Positions 35,417 through 44,089 of a stretch of 64,000 bases of DNA are shown here, one piece after another. Position 1 is the first letter of the stretch, and each line of letters opens with the position of its first letter. The notes under the pieces were generated by a model. It was not told the DNA's origin and did not search any database. It saw nothing but the letters and a program-made list of their open reading frames with translations. The stretch lies in the NCBI RefSeq assembly GCF_000373105.1, contig NZ_KB890419.1, forward strand, positions 62,001 through 126,000, in the 5' to 3' direction. This DNA is from Neolewinella persica DSM 23188 (GTDB lineage: Bacteria > Bacteroidota > Bacteroidia > Chitinophagales > Saprospiraceae). A program made the translations under genes and the position numbers.

Positions 35417-35905
35417 TTGCAAACGCAACAAGTTTCCCCTTTGAAGGACCCCCAGCAAAATCTGATTTTCCTGACCAACCGTGTTGGTCGCCAGCTTTCC
35501 CGCCTGCTATTGGAGCGGATGGAATTCGAAGAATTCCTACCGCAAAGCACGCATATGGGCCTGCTGGCGGACCTGATGAACAACGATGGCCTGCGCCAGC
35601 AGGACCTGGCCATCTCCACCATTAAAGACAAGGGAACCGTGGCGCGCGCGCTCAAGCAATTGGAGACCGCAGGCCTCATCAATCGGGAAGTAGACCCGGA
35701 AGATCGGCGACAGAAACGCATCAAATTGACGGAAAAAGCCCACCGGATGTGGACTTACGTTCATGACCATGCGGACTACGCCATCTGTTGCGCCAAAAAA
35801 GACATTCCCCCGGAAGAGCTGGCAGTTTGCACCAGCGTTCTGAATAAGATATACCACAACCTCCACCAGCAACTGAGTTCCCCCCAAAGTATTGACCATG
35901 AGTAA
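35417..35905 (+). CDS. MarR-family transcriptional regulator
   Basis: Winged-helix regulator of up to 162 residues. No ATG is available: TTG at 35417 is the first start, and TTG at 35441 would give MKDPQQNLIFLTNRVGRQLS, close to the usual N-terminus of Bacteroidota MarR proteins, so the start is uncertain. The DNA-binding region is LRQQDLAISTIKDKGTVARALKQLETAGLINREVD, followed by the wing DPEDRRQKRIKLTEKAHRMW. It overlaps the adaptor gene by 8 bases and is the first gene of an RND efflux operon, so it most likely represses that operon until a drug-like ligand binds; the ligand is unknown. Confidence 0.9.
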   Translation: MQTQQVSPLKDPQQNLIFLTNRVGRQLSRLLLERMEFEEFLPQSTHMGLLADLMNNDGLRQQDLAISTIKDKGTVARALKQLETAGLINREVDPEDRRQKRIKLTEKAHRMWTYVHDHADYAICCAKKDIPPEELAVCTSVLNKIYHNLHQQLSSPQSIDHE

Positions 35906-37094
35906 TCGTAATATTCCACGTACCATCTTTTCTATTATTCTAGGTGCACTGATTTTGGCTGCTGGATGGTTCGGTTGGGGCTACCTGGCGAGCCAGAAAG
36001 CCGCACCAGTGAAGAAGGAGATTCCCAAGCGGATCAAAACGGTGGATGTGGAAACAATCGCCAACGGGAAAATTGCCTCCAAGCTCGATGTACAGGGCCG
36101 GTTGGAGGCATACAATAAGATCGCCCTGTTCACCGAAGTAGGCGGTGCCGTAAAAACGTCCAAACCCTTTAAAAAAGGAACTTACTTCAATAAAGGAGAA
36201 GTTATGATGCGGGTGGACGATGCTGAGGCCCGCCTCAACCTGCAGGCACAAAAAGCCACGCTGATGAACGCCGTGGCAATGATGATGCCTGATCTGAAAA
36301 TCGACTACGCTGAAAGCTTCCCCGCCTGGGAAAACTACCTTAGTAGCTTTGACATTGATGCGCCCATCAAGGCGATGCCAGAGGCAAAGAACCAACGCGA
36401 AAAGCTCTTCGTTGCCGGCCGCAATCTCTACACCCAGTACTACTCGATCAAAGGCGTGGAAGAGCGACTAAGTAAATACGTGCTTTACGCTCCGTTTAGC
36501 GGAGTGCTCACTACTGCGGATATCAACGAGGGAGCCGTCATCCGCCCCGGGCAACAACTTGGTGAACTTATGGCAACGGGCTACTACGAAATGGTGGCTA
36601 CTGTACCCCTGAGTCAGCTGGATTTTCTCCAGCCAGGAGGCGAAGTAAAACTGTACAGCGAAGACATTAAAGGCTCCTGGACCGGAAAAATCCGCCGGAT
36701 CAGCGATCAGATTGATGCCGGAACGCAAACAGTCAACGTCTTTGTAGGTGTTTCCGGCAAGAACCTCCGGGAAGGGATGTACCTGCGTGGAGAGGCCGAT
36801 GCGCGTGTACTCGACGATGTGGTGGAAATTGACCGTAACCTGTTGATCGATGAAGGTGAAGTCTACGTGGTGAAGAACGACACCTTGCTGGCCCTTGTAC
36901 CCGTGAACGTCCGGAAGTTCGACCGCAACACCGTCATCATAAGCGGACTGCCAACCGGGAGTAAATTACTGACCAGCGACGTAGCCGGGGCCTATGACGG
37001 TATGCGCGTGAAACTGAATGATACGGAAACTTCCAGTAAGAAAACGGCCAATGAAAAGGCTGCTTCAATGACGGATAAACCGGTTTCAAAATAA
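35898..37094 (+). CDS. RND efflux periplasmic adaptor (membrane fusion protein)
   Basis: Periplasmic adaptor of 398 residues joining the RND pump to a TolC channel. ATG at 35898 overlaps marR by 8 bases; the TTG six bases earlier is less likely. One N-terminal membrane anchor (IFSIILGALILAAGWFGWGYL) precedes the lipoyl/barrel-sandwich halves (ALFTEVGGAVKTSKPFKKGTYFNKGE and YVLYAPFSGVLTTADINEGAVIRPGQQL), with a short helical segment between them, then the beta-barrel and membrane-proximal domains (GTQTVNVFVGVSGKNLREGMYL). The C-terminus is a low-complexity Lys/Ser/Thr tail. A hairpin repeat lies between it and the pump gene. Confidence 0.93.
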   Translation: MSNRNIPRTIFSIILGALILAAGWFGWGYLASQKAAPVKKEIPKRIKTVDVETIANGKIASKLDVQGRLEAYNKIALFTEVGGAVKTSKPFKKGTYFNKGEVMMRVDDAEARLNLQAQKATLMNAVAMMMPDLKIDYAESFPAWENYLSSFDIDAPIKAMPEAKNQREKLFVAGRNLYTQYYSIKGVEERLSKYVLYAPFSGVLTTADINEGAVIRPGQQLGELMATGYYEMVATVPLSQLDFLQPGGEVKLYSEDIKGSWTGKIRRISDQIDAGTQTVNVFVGVSGKNLREGMYLRGEADARVLDDVVEIDRNLLIDEGEVYVVKNDTLLALVPVNVRKFDRNTVIISGLPTGSKLLTSDVAGAYDGMRVKLNDTETSSKKTANEKAASMTDKPVSK

Positions 37095-37100
37095 TATCAA

Positions 37101-37166
37101 GTTGTCGGGTTATCAGGTTATTAATCGCTCAGAAGCGATAACCGGGTGACCCGATAATTCGACAAC
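37101..37166. repeat. GTTGTCG/GACAAC hairpin repeat inside the efflux operon (copy 1)
   Basis: Outer stem GTTGTCG (37101-37107) with CGACAAC (37160-37166) and inner stem ATCGCT (37124-37129) with AGCGAT (37134-37139). It fills most of the 86-base gap between adaptor and pump genes. Members of the same word family lie at 59434-59560 and 62497-62576. Confidence 0.75.
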
Positions 37167-37180
37167 TCGAAAAACAAGCG

Positions 37181-40100
37181 ATGAAAAATTTCATAGCCTA
37201 CTTCATAAAGTACCCCGTTGCGGCAAACCTGATCATGTTCGGGATCCTGTTGATGGGGGTCGTGAGCCTGTCGCAGATGAAGGCCACTTTTTTTCCGGAA
37301 TTCAAGAGCCGGACCATCAACATCCAGTTGATCTACCCTGGTGCCAGCCCGGAAGAAGTAGAAGAAGGCATCATCAATAAAATCGAAGAAAACCTTAAAG
37401 GACTGACCGGTGTGGAACGGTACACCAGTATTAGTTCGGAGAACAGCGGCAGCGTTATCGTGGAAGTGCTGAAAGGTTACGATACGGAACTCATCCTGCA
37501 GGATGTGAAGAATGAGGTAGATCGTATCAACTCCTTTCCGGTGGGTATGGAACCACCAGTGATCTATAAGCAAGAATCGCTTGGGCGAGCTATCTCATTT
37601 GCACTGACTGGCGACGGCGTCAGCCTCGCCGCACTGAAGCGCGCCGCCCGTCAGGTGGAAGACGACCTGCTGGCCATCGACGGTCTTTCCAAAGTAGAAC
37701 TTTCGGGCTTCCCCGACGAGGAGATCGAAATCGCTTTTCGGGAATCCGACCTGCAACGCTTCGGCATGACCTTTCAAGACGCTTCGGAGGCGGTACGCCG
37801 CACCAACGTCGACATTACGGGAGGTACGGTAAAGGGAGAACAGGAGGAATTGCTCCTCCGGGCCCGTAACAAAGAATACTACGCCGATGGCCTCCGGGAC
37901 ATCATCGTAAAGACAACGCCCGACGGCGGAACGGTACGCCTCAACCAGGTAGCAACCGTCCGTGACCGCTGGGCTGATAAGCCCAACCGGACTTACCTGG
38001 ACGGTTCTCCTTCCGTCAACGTCAACGTTCAGAATACGCTGGAGGAGGACATGCTCGCCATTACCGATAACGTTAAAGAGTACCTTGAAGAATTCAACGC
38101 GAAGAACATCGACATCCGTGCTGAGATCGTTAGCGACGCCAGTATCACCCTGCGCCAACGGATCAATACCCTGATCCAAAACGGTTGGCAGGGTTTCCTC
38201 ATCGTTTGTCTTTTGTTGGCTGTCTTCCTGCACTGGCGACTCGCCTTCTGGGTGGCCCTGTCGATTCCGATCAGTTTCGCCGGTATGTTCATCATCGCCA
38301 ACGCACTGGACATTACACTCAACGTCATAAGCCTCTTCGGCATGATCCTGGTGATCGGTATCCTGGTCGACGATGGTATCGTGATCGGTGAGAACATCTA
38401 CAGTTATCATGAGAAGGGGATGCCGCGCATCCGCGCGGCCATCGACGGGACAAATAACGTGCTCGGTGCCGTTTTCGCGGCCATCATCACTACGGTCATC
38501 GCTTTCAGTAGCTTCTTTTTTCTCGACGGCTCTTTGGGTGATTTCTTCCCGGAAATGGCAACGGTGGTGATCTTCTCGCTGGTCTTCTCCCTCATTGAGG
38601 GGGCCATTATCCTGCCAACCCACGTAGCCCACAGTAAAGCCCTGGCTAAAGGAGCCAAGCCTAATGCGGTGCAACGGACTTTCGACAAGTTGATGGACTT
38701 TATGCGCGACCGGATGTACGGTCCCGTACTAGCCTGGACCATGCGAAATAAATTTATTTCCCTTTCCTTGTGTATTGCGATCCTGTTCTTCAGCTTTGGC
38801 GTTGTTCAGGCCGGGTGGGTGAAAACGACTTTCTTTCCCATTATCCCGGGAGATGAAGTCAGCATCACCTTACAGCTGCCGGCCGGTACGCCGGAAAGCC
38901 AGACAAAGTTCCTGCTCGACCAAATCGCGAATACGGCCGACCGCGTCGGCAAAGAGATCAGTACCGAAGCCTTTGGCGACGGCGGCAAACAGGCAATAGA
39001 ACGGATTGAGGTGAAGGTTGGCCCTACCACTTACCAGGGCAGCATTACCGTAGCGATGATCCCCGGCGAGGACCTTGAGCCGGTCACCCAGGAGCAAATG
39101 ACCCGGGCTATTCGCCAGGCCGTAGGCCCGATCGATCAGGCGGAGGTGCTTTCCTTTGGTGGCCGCTCCTTCTTTGGTAAGCCAGTAAGTGTAAGTTTGG
39201 TGGGTAGCGATATCAAAGAACTTGCCAAGGCCACTGCCGACATTAAAGCTGAACTAGCCCTGATGCCGGAGCTGGCAGACGTTGTGGATAATAACCAGGA
39301 AGGCCTGCGGGAAATGAACATTACCCTGAAGGAAAAAGCCCGCTACCTTGGAGTCGACCTGCAGGACATCGTTGGGCAGGTCCGTTCGGCCTTCTTCGGT
39401 ACCGAAGCACAGCGATTGCAGCGGGGAGAAGATGAGGTGCGCGTTTGGCTCCGTTACGGTGAAAACGAGCGCCGGAGCCTTGCTGATTTGAATAATATGC
39501 GCATCCGGTTACCGGGTGGGGTAGAGTACCCGCTTTCGGAAATCGCTGAGTTTACGCCGCAGCGCGGCGTGATCGGCATCAACCACGTTGACGGTAAGCG
39601 GGAGGTGAAGGTGGAAGCTGACATCAGCAATAACTCCGTTTCCGTTACCGACATCAACGCTCAGGTGCAGGATGAGATTCTGCCCGTTGTTCTTGACCGG
39701 TACCCCAGTGTCAGTACGGTTGATGGGGGGCAGGTGCGGAACCAGAAGAAAACCGGCGCCTCGCTTGGCCTGGTCATGCCGATAGTTTTCGGCCTGATGT
39801 TCTTCGTCATTGCACTTACCTTCCGGTCCGTCCTTCAGGCACTGATGCTATTCCTGCTCATTCCGTTCGGATTCATCGGTGTTATTGGCGGGCACTGGCT
39901 GATGGATAAGCCGATGTCTCTGTTCTCTGGCCTGGGCATCATCGCATTGATCGGTATCATCGTGAATGATGGTCTCGTTTTCATTGCCACCTACAACGAT
40001 AACCTCCGGGCAGGGATGCCAATGATGGAAGCCCTGGCCGAAGCTGGCCGCAGCCGCTTCCGACCCATCCTGCTTACTTCGGTGACGACCTTCGCTGGCC

Positions 40101-40387
40101 TAGCGCCGCTGCTGCTGAACAAGAGCCGGCAAGCGCAGTTCCTCATTCCGATGGCCATTTCGGTAGCCTTCGGCCTGCTGGCCATCACTTTCATCCTTCT
40201 CATTCTGTTGCCTGCCTTGCTGGTATTGCTGAATCGTTTTAGGTTTAACCTGGCCAGAGCGCTCGACCCGGATGCCGATCTTAACTACAATATGGTTGAA
40301 CCTGCCTATAAACAGATGCAGTTCGACATCAACGAGGGGCTGGAACCGGAACCAGAGCCTGAACGAGAATTTGAGCCTGGAGAATAG
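37181..40387 (+). CDS. RND-family multidrug efflux pump (AcrB/HAE1 type)
   Basis: Inner-membrane proton-driven exporter of 1068 residues, the normal length. TM1 follows the start (NFIAYFIKYPVAANLIMFGILLMGVVSL), then the first periplasmic loop with FPEFKSRTINIQLIYPGASPEEVEE. The TM4 proton-relay Asp pair is present in GILVDDGIVIGENIY, and the second half repeats the topology with TM10-12 (GIIALIGIIVNDGLVFIATYND). The C-terminus is an acidic Glu/Pro tail. With the MarR protein and adaptor upstream, and a TolC gene 1.2 kb downstream, it forms a complete tripartite system. Substrates are unknown. Confidence 0.95.
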   Translation: MKNFIAYFIKYPVAANLIMFGILLMGVVSLSQMKATFFPEFKSRTINIQLIYPGASPEEVEEGIINKIEENLKGLTGVERYTSISSENSGSVIVEVLKGYDTELILQDVKNEVDRINSFPVGMEPPVIYKQESLGRAISFALTGDGVSLAALKRAARQVEDDLLAIDGLSKVELSGFPDEEIEIAFRESDLQRFGMTFQDASEAVRRTNVDITGGTVKGEQEELLLRARNKEYYADGLRDIIVKTTPDGGTVRLNQVATVRDRWADKPNRTYLDGSPSVNVNVQNTLEEDMLAITDNVKEYLEEFNAKNIDIRAEIVSDASITLRQRINTLIQNGWQGFLIVCLLLAVFLHWRLAFWVALSIPISFAGMFIIANALDITLNVISLFGMILVIGILVDDGIVIGENIYSYHEKGMPRIRAAIDGTNNVLGAVFAAIITTVIAFSSFFFLDGSLGDFFPEMATVVIFSLVFSLIEGAIILPTHVAHSKALAKGAKPNAVQRTFDKLMDFMRDRMYGPVLAWTMRNKFISLSLCIAILFFSFGVVQAGWVKTTFFPIIPGDEVSITLQLPAGTPESQTKFLLDQIANTADRVGKEISTEAFGDGGKQAIERIEVKVGPTTYQGSITVAMIPGEDLEPVTQEQMTRAIRQAVGPIDQAEVLSFGGRSFFGKPVSVSLVGSDIKELAKATADIKAELALMPELADVVDNNQEGLREMNITLKEKARYLGVDLQDIVGQVRSAFFGTEAQRLQRGEDEVRVWLRYGENERRSLADLNNMRIRLPGGVEYPLSEIAEFTPQRGVIGINHVDGKREVKVEADISNNSVSVTDINAQVQDEILPVVLDRYPSVSTVDGGQVRNQKKTGASLGLVMPIVFGLMFFVIALTFRSVLQALMLFLLIPFGFIGVIGGHWLMDKPMSLFSGLGIIALIGIIVNDGLVFIATYNDNLRAGMPMMEALAEAGRSRFRPILLTSVTTFAGLAPLLLNKSRQAQFLIPMAISVAFGLLAITFILLILLPALLVLLNRFRFNLARALDPDADLNYNMVEPAYKQMQFDINEGLEPEPEPEREFEPGE

Positions 40388-40395
40388 GTTCGTCT

Positions 40396-40493
40396 TATTG
40401 GTCTGTTGGTGCTATTGGTCTGTTAGGCCGCACCAATAGTCCAATAGTATAATAGACCAATAAGACCAACAGACCAATAGTACCAAAAGACCA
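40396..40493. repeat. ACCAATAG-word hairpin (copy 2)
   Basis: The gap between pump and nucleotidase genes contains TTATTGGT and CTATTGGT words on the left (40396-40419) and ACCAATAG-type words on the right (40432-40439, 40473-40480), so the + strand can fold into a long imperfect hairpin. It occupies almost the whole 108-base gap. Confidence 0.75.
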
Positions 40494-40495
40494 AC

Positions 40496-41041
40496 ATGCG
40501 CATCATCATCGACATGGACGAAGTAATGGCCGATAATTTCCCCTCCTTTCACCGGGCGGCCGAGGAGCGCTTTGGCCGTGTCGTCCGCCCGGAAGAGTAC
40601 CGGGGAAAGAAGTTGTACGACTTGCCGGGCCTTGCTGAAGTTCGAAATGTTCTGTACGAGAAAGGGCATTTCCGACACTTGCCCGTTATCGAAAACGCGG
40701 TAGAGGTTGTTCGGGAATTATATGAGCACTACGAAGTGTATATCGTGACTACGGCAACGGAATTCCGGTACAGCTTCCTGGACAAATACGAATGGCTGGA
40801 GGAGCACTTTCCGTTTATCCACCACAGCCGGATCGTATTCTGCGGCGACAAAAGCATTGTACACGGGGATTTCATGATCGACGACAAGGCTAAGAACCTC
40901 GACTCATTTGAGGGGGTAGGCCTACTCTTTACTTCCAGCCCTAACCTAAACGAGCGGCGGTACCACCGGGTGAATAACTGGCTGGAAGTCCGGGATTACT
41001 TCAGGCAGGAACGGAAGGGCCGCATAGCACAAGAAGGATGA
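40496..41041 (+). CDS. 5'(3')-deoxyribonucleotidase-like HAD phosphatase (NT5C family)
   Basis: Small HAD-superfamily phosphatase of 181 residues. Motif I is DMDEVMADN, where the first Asp is the nucleophile and the second the acid/base; the substrate region PGLAEVRNVLYEKGHFRHLPVI follows, then motif II (VYIVTTATEF) and motif III/IV (DKSIVHGDFMIDDKAKNL). This matches the 5' nucleotidase, deoxy (Pyrimidine), type C family, which dephosphorylates deoxynucleoside monophosphates in the cytoplasm. Its stop overlaps the start of the GtrA-like gene by four bases. No functional link with the efflux genes is evident. Confidence 0.88.
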   Translation: MRIIIDMDEVMADNFPSFHRAAEERFGRVVRPEEYRGKKLYDLPGLAEVRNVLYEKGHFRHLPVIENAVEVVRELYEHYEVYIVTTATEFRYSFLDKYEWLEEHFPFIHHSRIVFCGDKSIVHGDFMIDDKAKNLDSFEGVGLLFTSSPNLNERRYHRVNNWLEVRDYFRQERKGRIAQEG

Positions 41042-41514
41042 TGGAACGACTCTTTCATTTCGTGAAGGAAAAGATTCCGTTTGCGCTGACCGGGCTGGTG
41101 GCTACGGGCATCAACTTTGGAGTGTACCTACTCTTGGTTGACCGATACTTACCACCGGGGCCAGCTACTGTAATTGCTTACTCTAGCAGCGTCATTCTTA
41201 ATTTTTTCCTGCAACGCTACTTTGTTTTTAAGCTCAATCGCTCCGTACAGAGTGCCTTCGCACTAAGTATGCTGGTGAGTGTGGGCGGGTTGATGCTCGA
41301 CTGGCTAATCGTGACCGGGTTGCACAGTTTCCCTTATCTGGGCGACCAGGAATGGGTGATCAAACTGGCGGCAACGGGGATCGTTTTCTTCTATAATTTT
41401 TACGCCAAGCGGCGAGTGTTTGAAGGTAAGAAAGGGGAAAAGGATCAAGGGGGAAAGGGGGGCGGGGCCGCAGGTGCAGAAACATTTTTTGAAGAGCTAA
41501 GACCACCTACGTAG
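41038..41514 (+). CDS. GtrA-like membrane protein
   Basis: A 158-residue protein with four hydrophobic segments (ALTGLVATGINFGVYLLL; AYSSSVILNFFLQRYFVF; FALSMLVSVGGLMLDWLIV; KLAATGIVFFYNFYAKRRVF), the GtrA/DPMS3 arrangement. Such proteins help move lipid-linked sugars across the membrane. The ATGA overlap with the nucleotidase gene fixes the start at 41038. The conserved domain ends near residue 130. The remaining Lys/Gly-rich tail is produced by a low-complexity stretch, an exact 18-bp interspersed repeat (read G-G-A-A-G-A) and the terminator hairpin that contains the stop codon. Confidence 0.85.
   Translation: MMERLFHFVKEKIPFALTGLVATGINFGVYLLLVDRYLPPGPATVIAYSSSVILNFFLQRYFVFKLNRSVQSAFALSMLVSVGGLMLDWLIVTGLHSFPYLGDQEWVIKLAATGIVFFYNFYAKRRVFEGKKGEKDQGGKGGGAAGAETFFEELRPPT
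41461..41478 (-). repeat. 18-bp interspersed repeat, copy 4 (C variant)
   Basis: GGCGGGGCCGCAGGTGCA, identical to copy 2, within the 3' end of the GtrA-like gene. Confidence 0.8.
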
Positions 41515-41525
41515 GGTGGTTTTCT
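41502..41525 (+). terminator. Rho-independent-type terminator overlapping the GtrA stop codon
   Basis: ACCACC (41502-41507) pairs with GGTGGT (41515-41520), a perfect 6-bp stem, followed by TTTTCT. The TAG stop lies in the loop. Confidence 0.7.
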
Positions 41526-41576
41526 CATCGGATGCATCTTCCCCACTGGCGAAGCTGTGGGGGCGTTCATCCGATG
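41526..41576 (+). promoter_or_regulatory. Nested hairpin in the leader of the TolC gene
   Basis: CATCGGATG (41526-41534) pairs perfectly with CATCCGATG (41568-41576). Inside, CCCCAC pairs with GTGGGG around a 10-base loop. It starts right after the terminator and ends 43 bases before the TolC ATG. It may be a cis-acting RNA element or a second terminator. Confidence 0.55.
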
Positions 41577-41619
41577 TGTAAAACTACTTATAGAGTTTAA
41601 CCAAGAATCAAAAGAACAA

Positions 41620-42963
41620 ATGCGAATATTCTATCTCTGCCTTTTAACCTGCTTTGTCTACACCAGCGGCCGCGCCCAAAAAGAGATGAGCCTGAGTGAT
41701 GCCCTGCAGCTAGCTCTTGAAAACAACTATCAGATTCGTCTGTCTCAAGCAGACCTGGCGGTGGCGCAAAACAATAATAGTGATGCGCTGACTGGCAAAT
41801 TACCGACCATCTCTCTGGGCCTCAGCCCCGGAATTGGTTACCGGAATAATAACAACCCGGCGAGCATCGTCGCTATGTCTTCGACTTTCTCCTACAACAT
41901 CGCTCCTTCCGCTACGCTGAACTGGACCCTCTTTAATGGTGGTCGGATCGAGATGAACAAGGAACGCCTGGCTACCCTGGCCGACCTGAGTGCCGGCCAA
42001 CTGCAAACCCAGGTAGAAAATACGCTTGCTGACGTAATTGACGCTTACTACAACGCCGTAGTCCAGCAAGAGCAAATCGATGTACGCCAGCGTGTTCTTA
42101 ACCTGAGTCGCGACCGAATCAAATACCAACAGGTTCGTGCTGAATTCGGCCAGGGAGGCACCTTCGATGAACTCCAGGCCCAAGATGCTTACCTCTCGGA
42201 TTCTACCAACCTGGTCGTACAACAACTCAACTATAAGCTGGCCATACGAAACCTCTTGCAGGTAATGGGAGCTGATGAGTTGAACCAGGAAATTTCCCTG
42301 CTTACTGAGCTGGATGAGGTAACTGGGGAATACGACCGTATGGCGCTGGAAAGCCGTTTGCTGGAAACCAACAGCCAGTTACGCACCCTGCGGGTCAACC
42401 AAACCCTTGCCGACATCAATACCCGCCTCATCGAAGCTGAAAACAAACCCACCGTTAGCTTCAGCGCGGGCGTCAGCTACGACTATAGCCTCGCCACCGG
42501 TACCCAGACCTTCGTTTTCGGTGATGCCCCGCCGGATCCCCGTGACCTGCCAGGCATTGGTGCTACTACCCTCAACGGACAGCTCGGCTTGTCCGTCAAC
42601 TACCTGCTCTTCGACGGTGGCGCGCGCGACGTCCGCGCTCAAACATCGAGGCTACAGGAAATCACTTCCCGGCTGAATGCGGAGGCCGTCAGTCAACAGC
42701 TACGTGCTACCTTACTTAATACCCTCGATCGGTACGAAAACCAGCGGGAAATTGCGAACCTGACTCGTCGGCTAATCGCCAACGCCGAACAGAATCTTGG
42801 TATCGCTGAGGAGCGCTTTAAGGGCGGTACGATCAACAGTTTTGATTACCGGGCCATCCAGGTCAGCTACATTAATGCCGAATTTCAACTACTGAATGCG
42901 CTGCTGAATCTGAAGAATACGGAGACAGAAATTCTTCGGCTTACCGGGCAGATAGTGGATTAA
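41620..42963 (+). CDS. TolC-family outer-membrane efflux channel
   Basis: Outer-membrane factor of 447 residues. ATG at 41620 begins the signal peptide MRIFYLCLLTCFVYTSGRAQ; the in-frame GTG at 41557 would place the leader hairpin in the coding region. Two OEP repeats are visible, each with long coiled helices: MSLSDALQLALENNYQIRLSQADLAVAQNN and, in the second half, RLLETNSQLRTLRVNQTLADIN, and PTISLGLSPGIGY/PTVSFSAGVSYDYS strands. With the RND pump and adaptor upstream it completes a tripartite efflux system, though separated by two unrelated genes. The end of the signal peptide carries a two-mismatch relative of the 18-bp repeat (41659-41676). Confidence 0.93.
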   Translation: MRIFYLCLLTCFVYTSGRAQKEMSLSDALQLALENNYQIRLSQADLAVAQNNNSDALTGKLPTISLGLSPGIGYRNNNNPASIVAMSSTFSYNIAPSATLNWTLFNGGRIEMNKERLATLADLSAGQLQTQVENTLADVIDAYYNAVVQQEQIDVRQRVLNLSRDRIKYQQVRAEFGQGGTFDELQAQDAYLSDSTNLVVQQLNYKLAIRNLLQVMGADELNQEISLLTELDEVTGEYDRMALESRLLETNSQLRTLRVNQTLADINTRLIEAENKPTVSFSAGVSYDYSLATGTQTFVFGDAPPDPRDLPGIGATTLNGQLGLSVNYLLFDGGARDVRAQTSRLQEITSRLNAEAVSQQLRATLLNTLDRYENQREIANLTRRLIANAEQNLGIAEERFKGGTINSFDYRAIQVSYINAEFQLLNALLNLKNTETEILRLTGQIVD

Positions 42964-42989
42964 AAAGGTAAGCTTTGCCGCCATTTACT

Positions 42990-43063
42990 GGCAGGGCTTC
43001 GGGTGAACTCAGCGTTTTCATATCGTTCCACTACCGGGAACGTGCTGAGTTCCGGTACCTGCC
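42990..43063. terminator. Nested hairpin between convergent genes, probable bidirectional terminator
   Basis: Three nested perfect stems: GGCAGG/CCTGCC (42990-42995, 43058-43063), AACTCAGC/GCTGAGTT (43006-43013, 43044-43051) and CGTTCC/GGAACG (43024-43029, 43037-43042). It lies between the tolC and T9SS-cargo genes, which converge. Confidence 0.7.
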
Positions 43064-43084
43064 TAAATTAAGAGCGAAGGTGAT

Positions 43085-44080
43085 TTACCGTTTTAAAATG
43101 ACCCGTTCCAGCCGGTCTCCCAGGCGGAGAAAGTAGGTGCCCGCCGCCAGGTTGGCCGGAAAGACGAAGCGCTGGTTCGGAACTGAGGGGTTTACCTGCT
43201 GCCGCAGGATAACGCGGCCGTCACTGTCGTAGAGCTCCAGACTGGATGTCATGGCGGCGTCCACGGTAAAAAATATTTCTCCGGAGCTGGGGTTGGGGTA
43301 CACTCCGGTAGCATAATCTCCAATATTGAACCGGACCACCCGAATGGGAGAAAAAGAGAAGGTCCCATCGGTATCCACCTGCCGTAGACGGTACGGAAGT
43401 TGCTGTACACGTGGAGGTGATGCGTCGATAAAGGAATATTCTGTGACAGATTCGCCGCTGCGTCGGGCCGCAACACGGCCGATGGCGGACCAGGTTCCGG
43501 AGGCAGTTTCCTGGCGTTCTACCTGGAAGTAGTCGTTACTTTCTTCAGCTGTCGTAGCCCAATTGAGCAGCACTGATTTTTCCCGGACCTCTGCGGAAAA
43601 GGTGAGCCAGGAGACGGGCAGGCTAACGTCAAACACAACGTTTGCAGCGGTAGGAGTATACTCCATCCGCCAGTCGGTATCCGGAAGGTTTTCGGGGGAG
43701 AAGGTTCCGGCAAGGCTTCCGGACAGCACGACCGTATGAATTACTATACCGGCCGGGGAGTAGGCAGCTGTTTTAGTTGCATCGATGGGCCCACCCAGGG
43801 TAGCCCCGCCGTCAGCCGTTACCCGGCCGTAATCGCTGCCTGCGGTGGTACCGCTGATTTCGGTGGCCAGGGTACCGTCGGCAGTAAATGTTTTGTTGGT
43901 GTAAACGATCCCCTGATTTGTCAGGGTGCCGCCGGCCTGCAGGTCAACATCCAGGCCAACTGCGGTAATTATGCTGTTGGAGGCAATGGTGATCTGGCTG
44001 CCGTTGGTGATGGTGAGTTGAGCCTGCACGGAAGTAACCAGTCCCAACCCCACGAGTAATGGAAAAATTAAGTTTTTCAT
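43085..44080 (-). CDS. Secreted protein with T9SS sorting domain
   Basis: A 331-residue exported protein. The signal peptide (MKNLIFPLLVGLGLVTSVQAQ) is followed by a beta-rich region resembling a short autotransporter-like or adhesin-like helix (NGSQITIASNSIITAVGLDV, GTLTNQGIVYTNKTF), then a module with SWLTFSAEVREKSVLLNWATTAEESNDYF, a sequence common in Bacteroidota surface proteins just ahead of the sorting domain, and the type A T9SS domain (VYPNPSSGEIFF...AAGTYFLRLGDR). It begins nine bases after the upstream exported-protein gene on the same strand, so the two are probably one transcript. Function is unknown; a surface or adhesive role is inferred. Confidence 0.8.
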   Translation of the reverse strand: MKNLIFPLLVGLGLVTSVQAQLTITNGSQITIASNSIITAVGLDVDLQAGGTLTNQGIVYTNKTFTADGTLATEISGTTAGSDYGRVTADGGATLGGPIDATKTAAYSPAGIVIHTVVLSGSLAGTFSPENLPDTDWRMEYTPTAANVVFDVSLPVSWLTFSAEVREKSVLLNWATTAEESNDYFQVERQETASGTWSAIGRVAARRSGESVTEYSFIDASPPRVQQLPYRLRQVDTDGTFSFSPIRVVRFNIGDYATGVYPNPSSGEIFFTVDAAMTSSLELYDSDGRVILRQQVNPSVPNQRFVFPANLAAGTYFLRLGDRLERVILKR

Positions 44081-44089
44081 GGTCTGGTT

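Noticed and set aside
37595-38674. 359-codon frame antisense to the RND pump gene
   Set aside because: Composition dominated by Asp and His typical of a reverse complement of membrane-protein codons; no domain.
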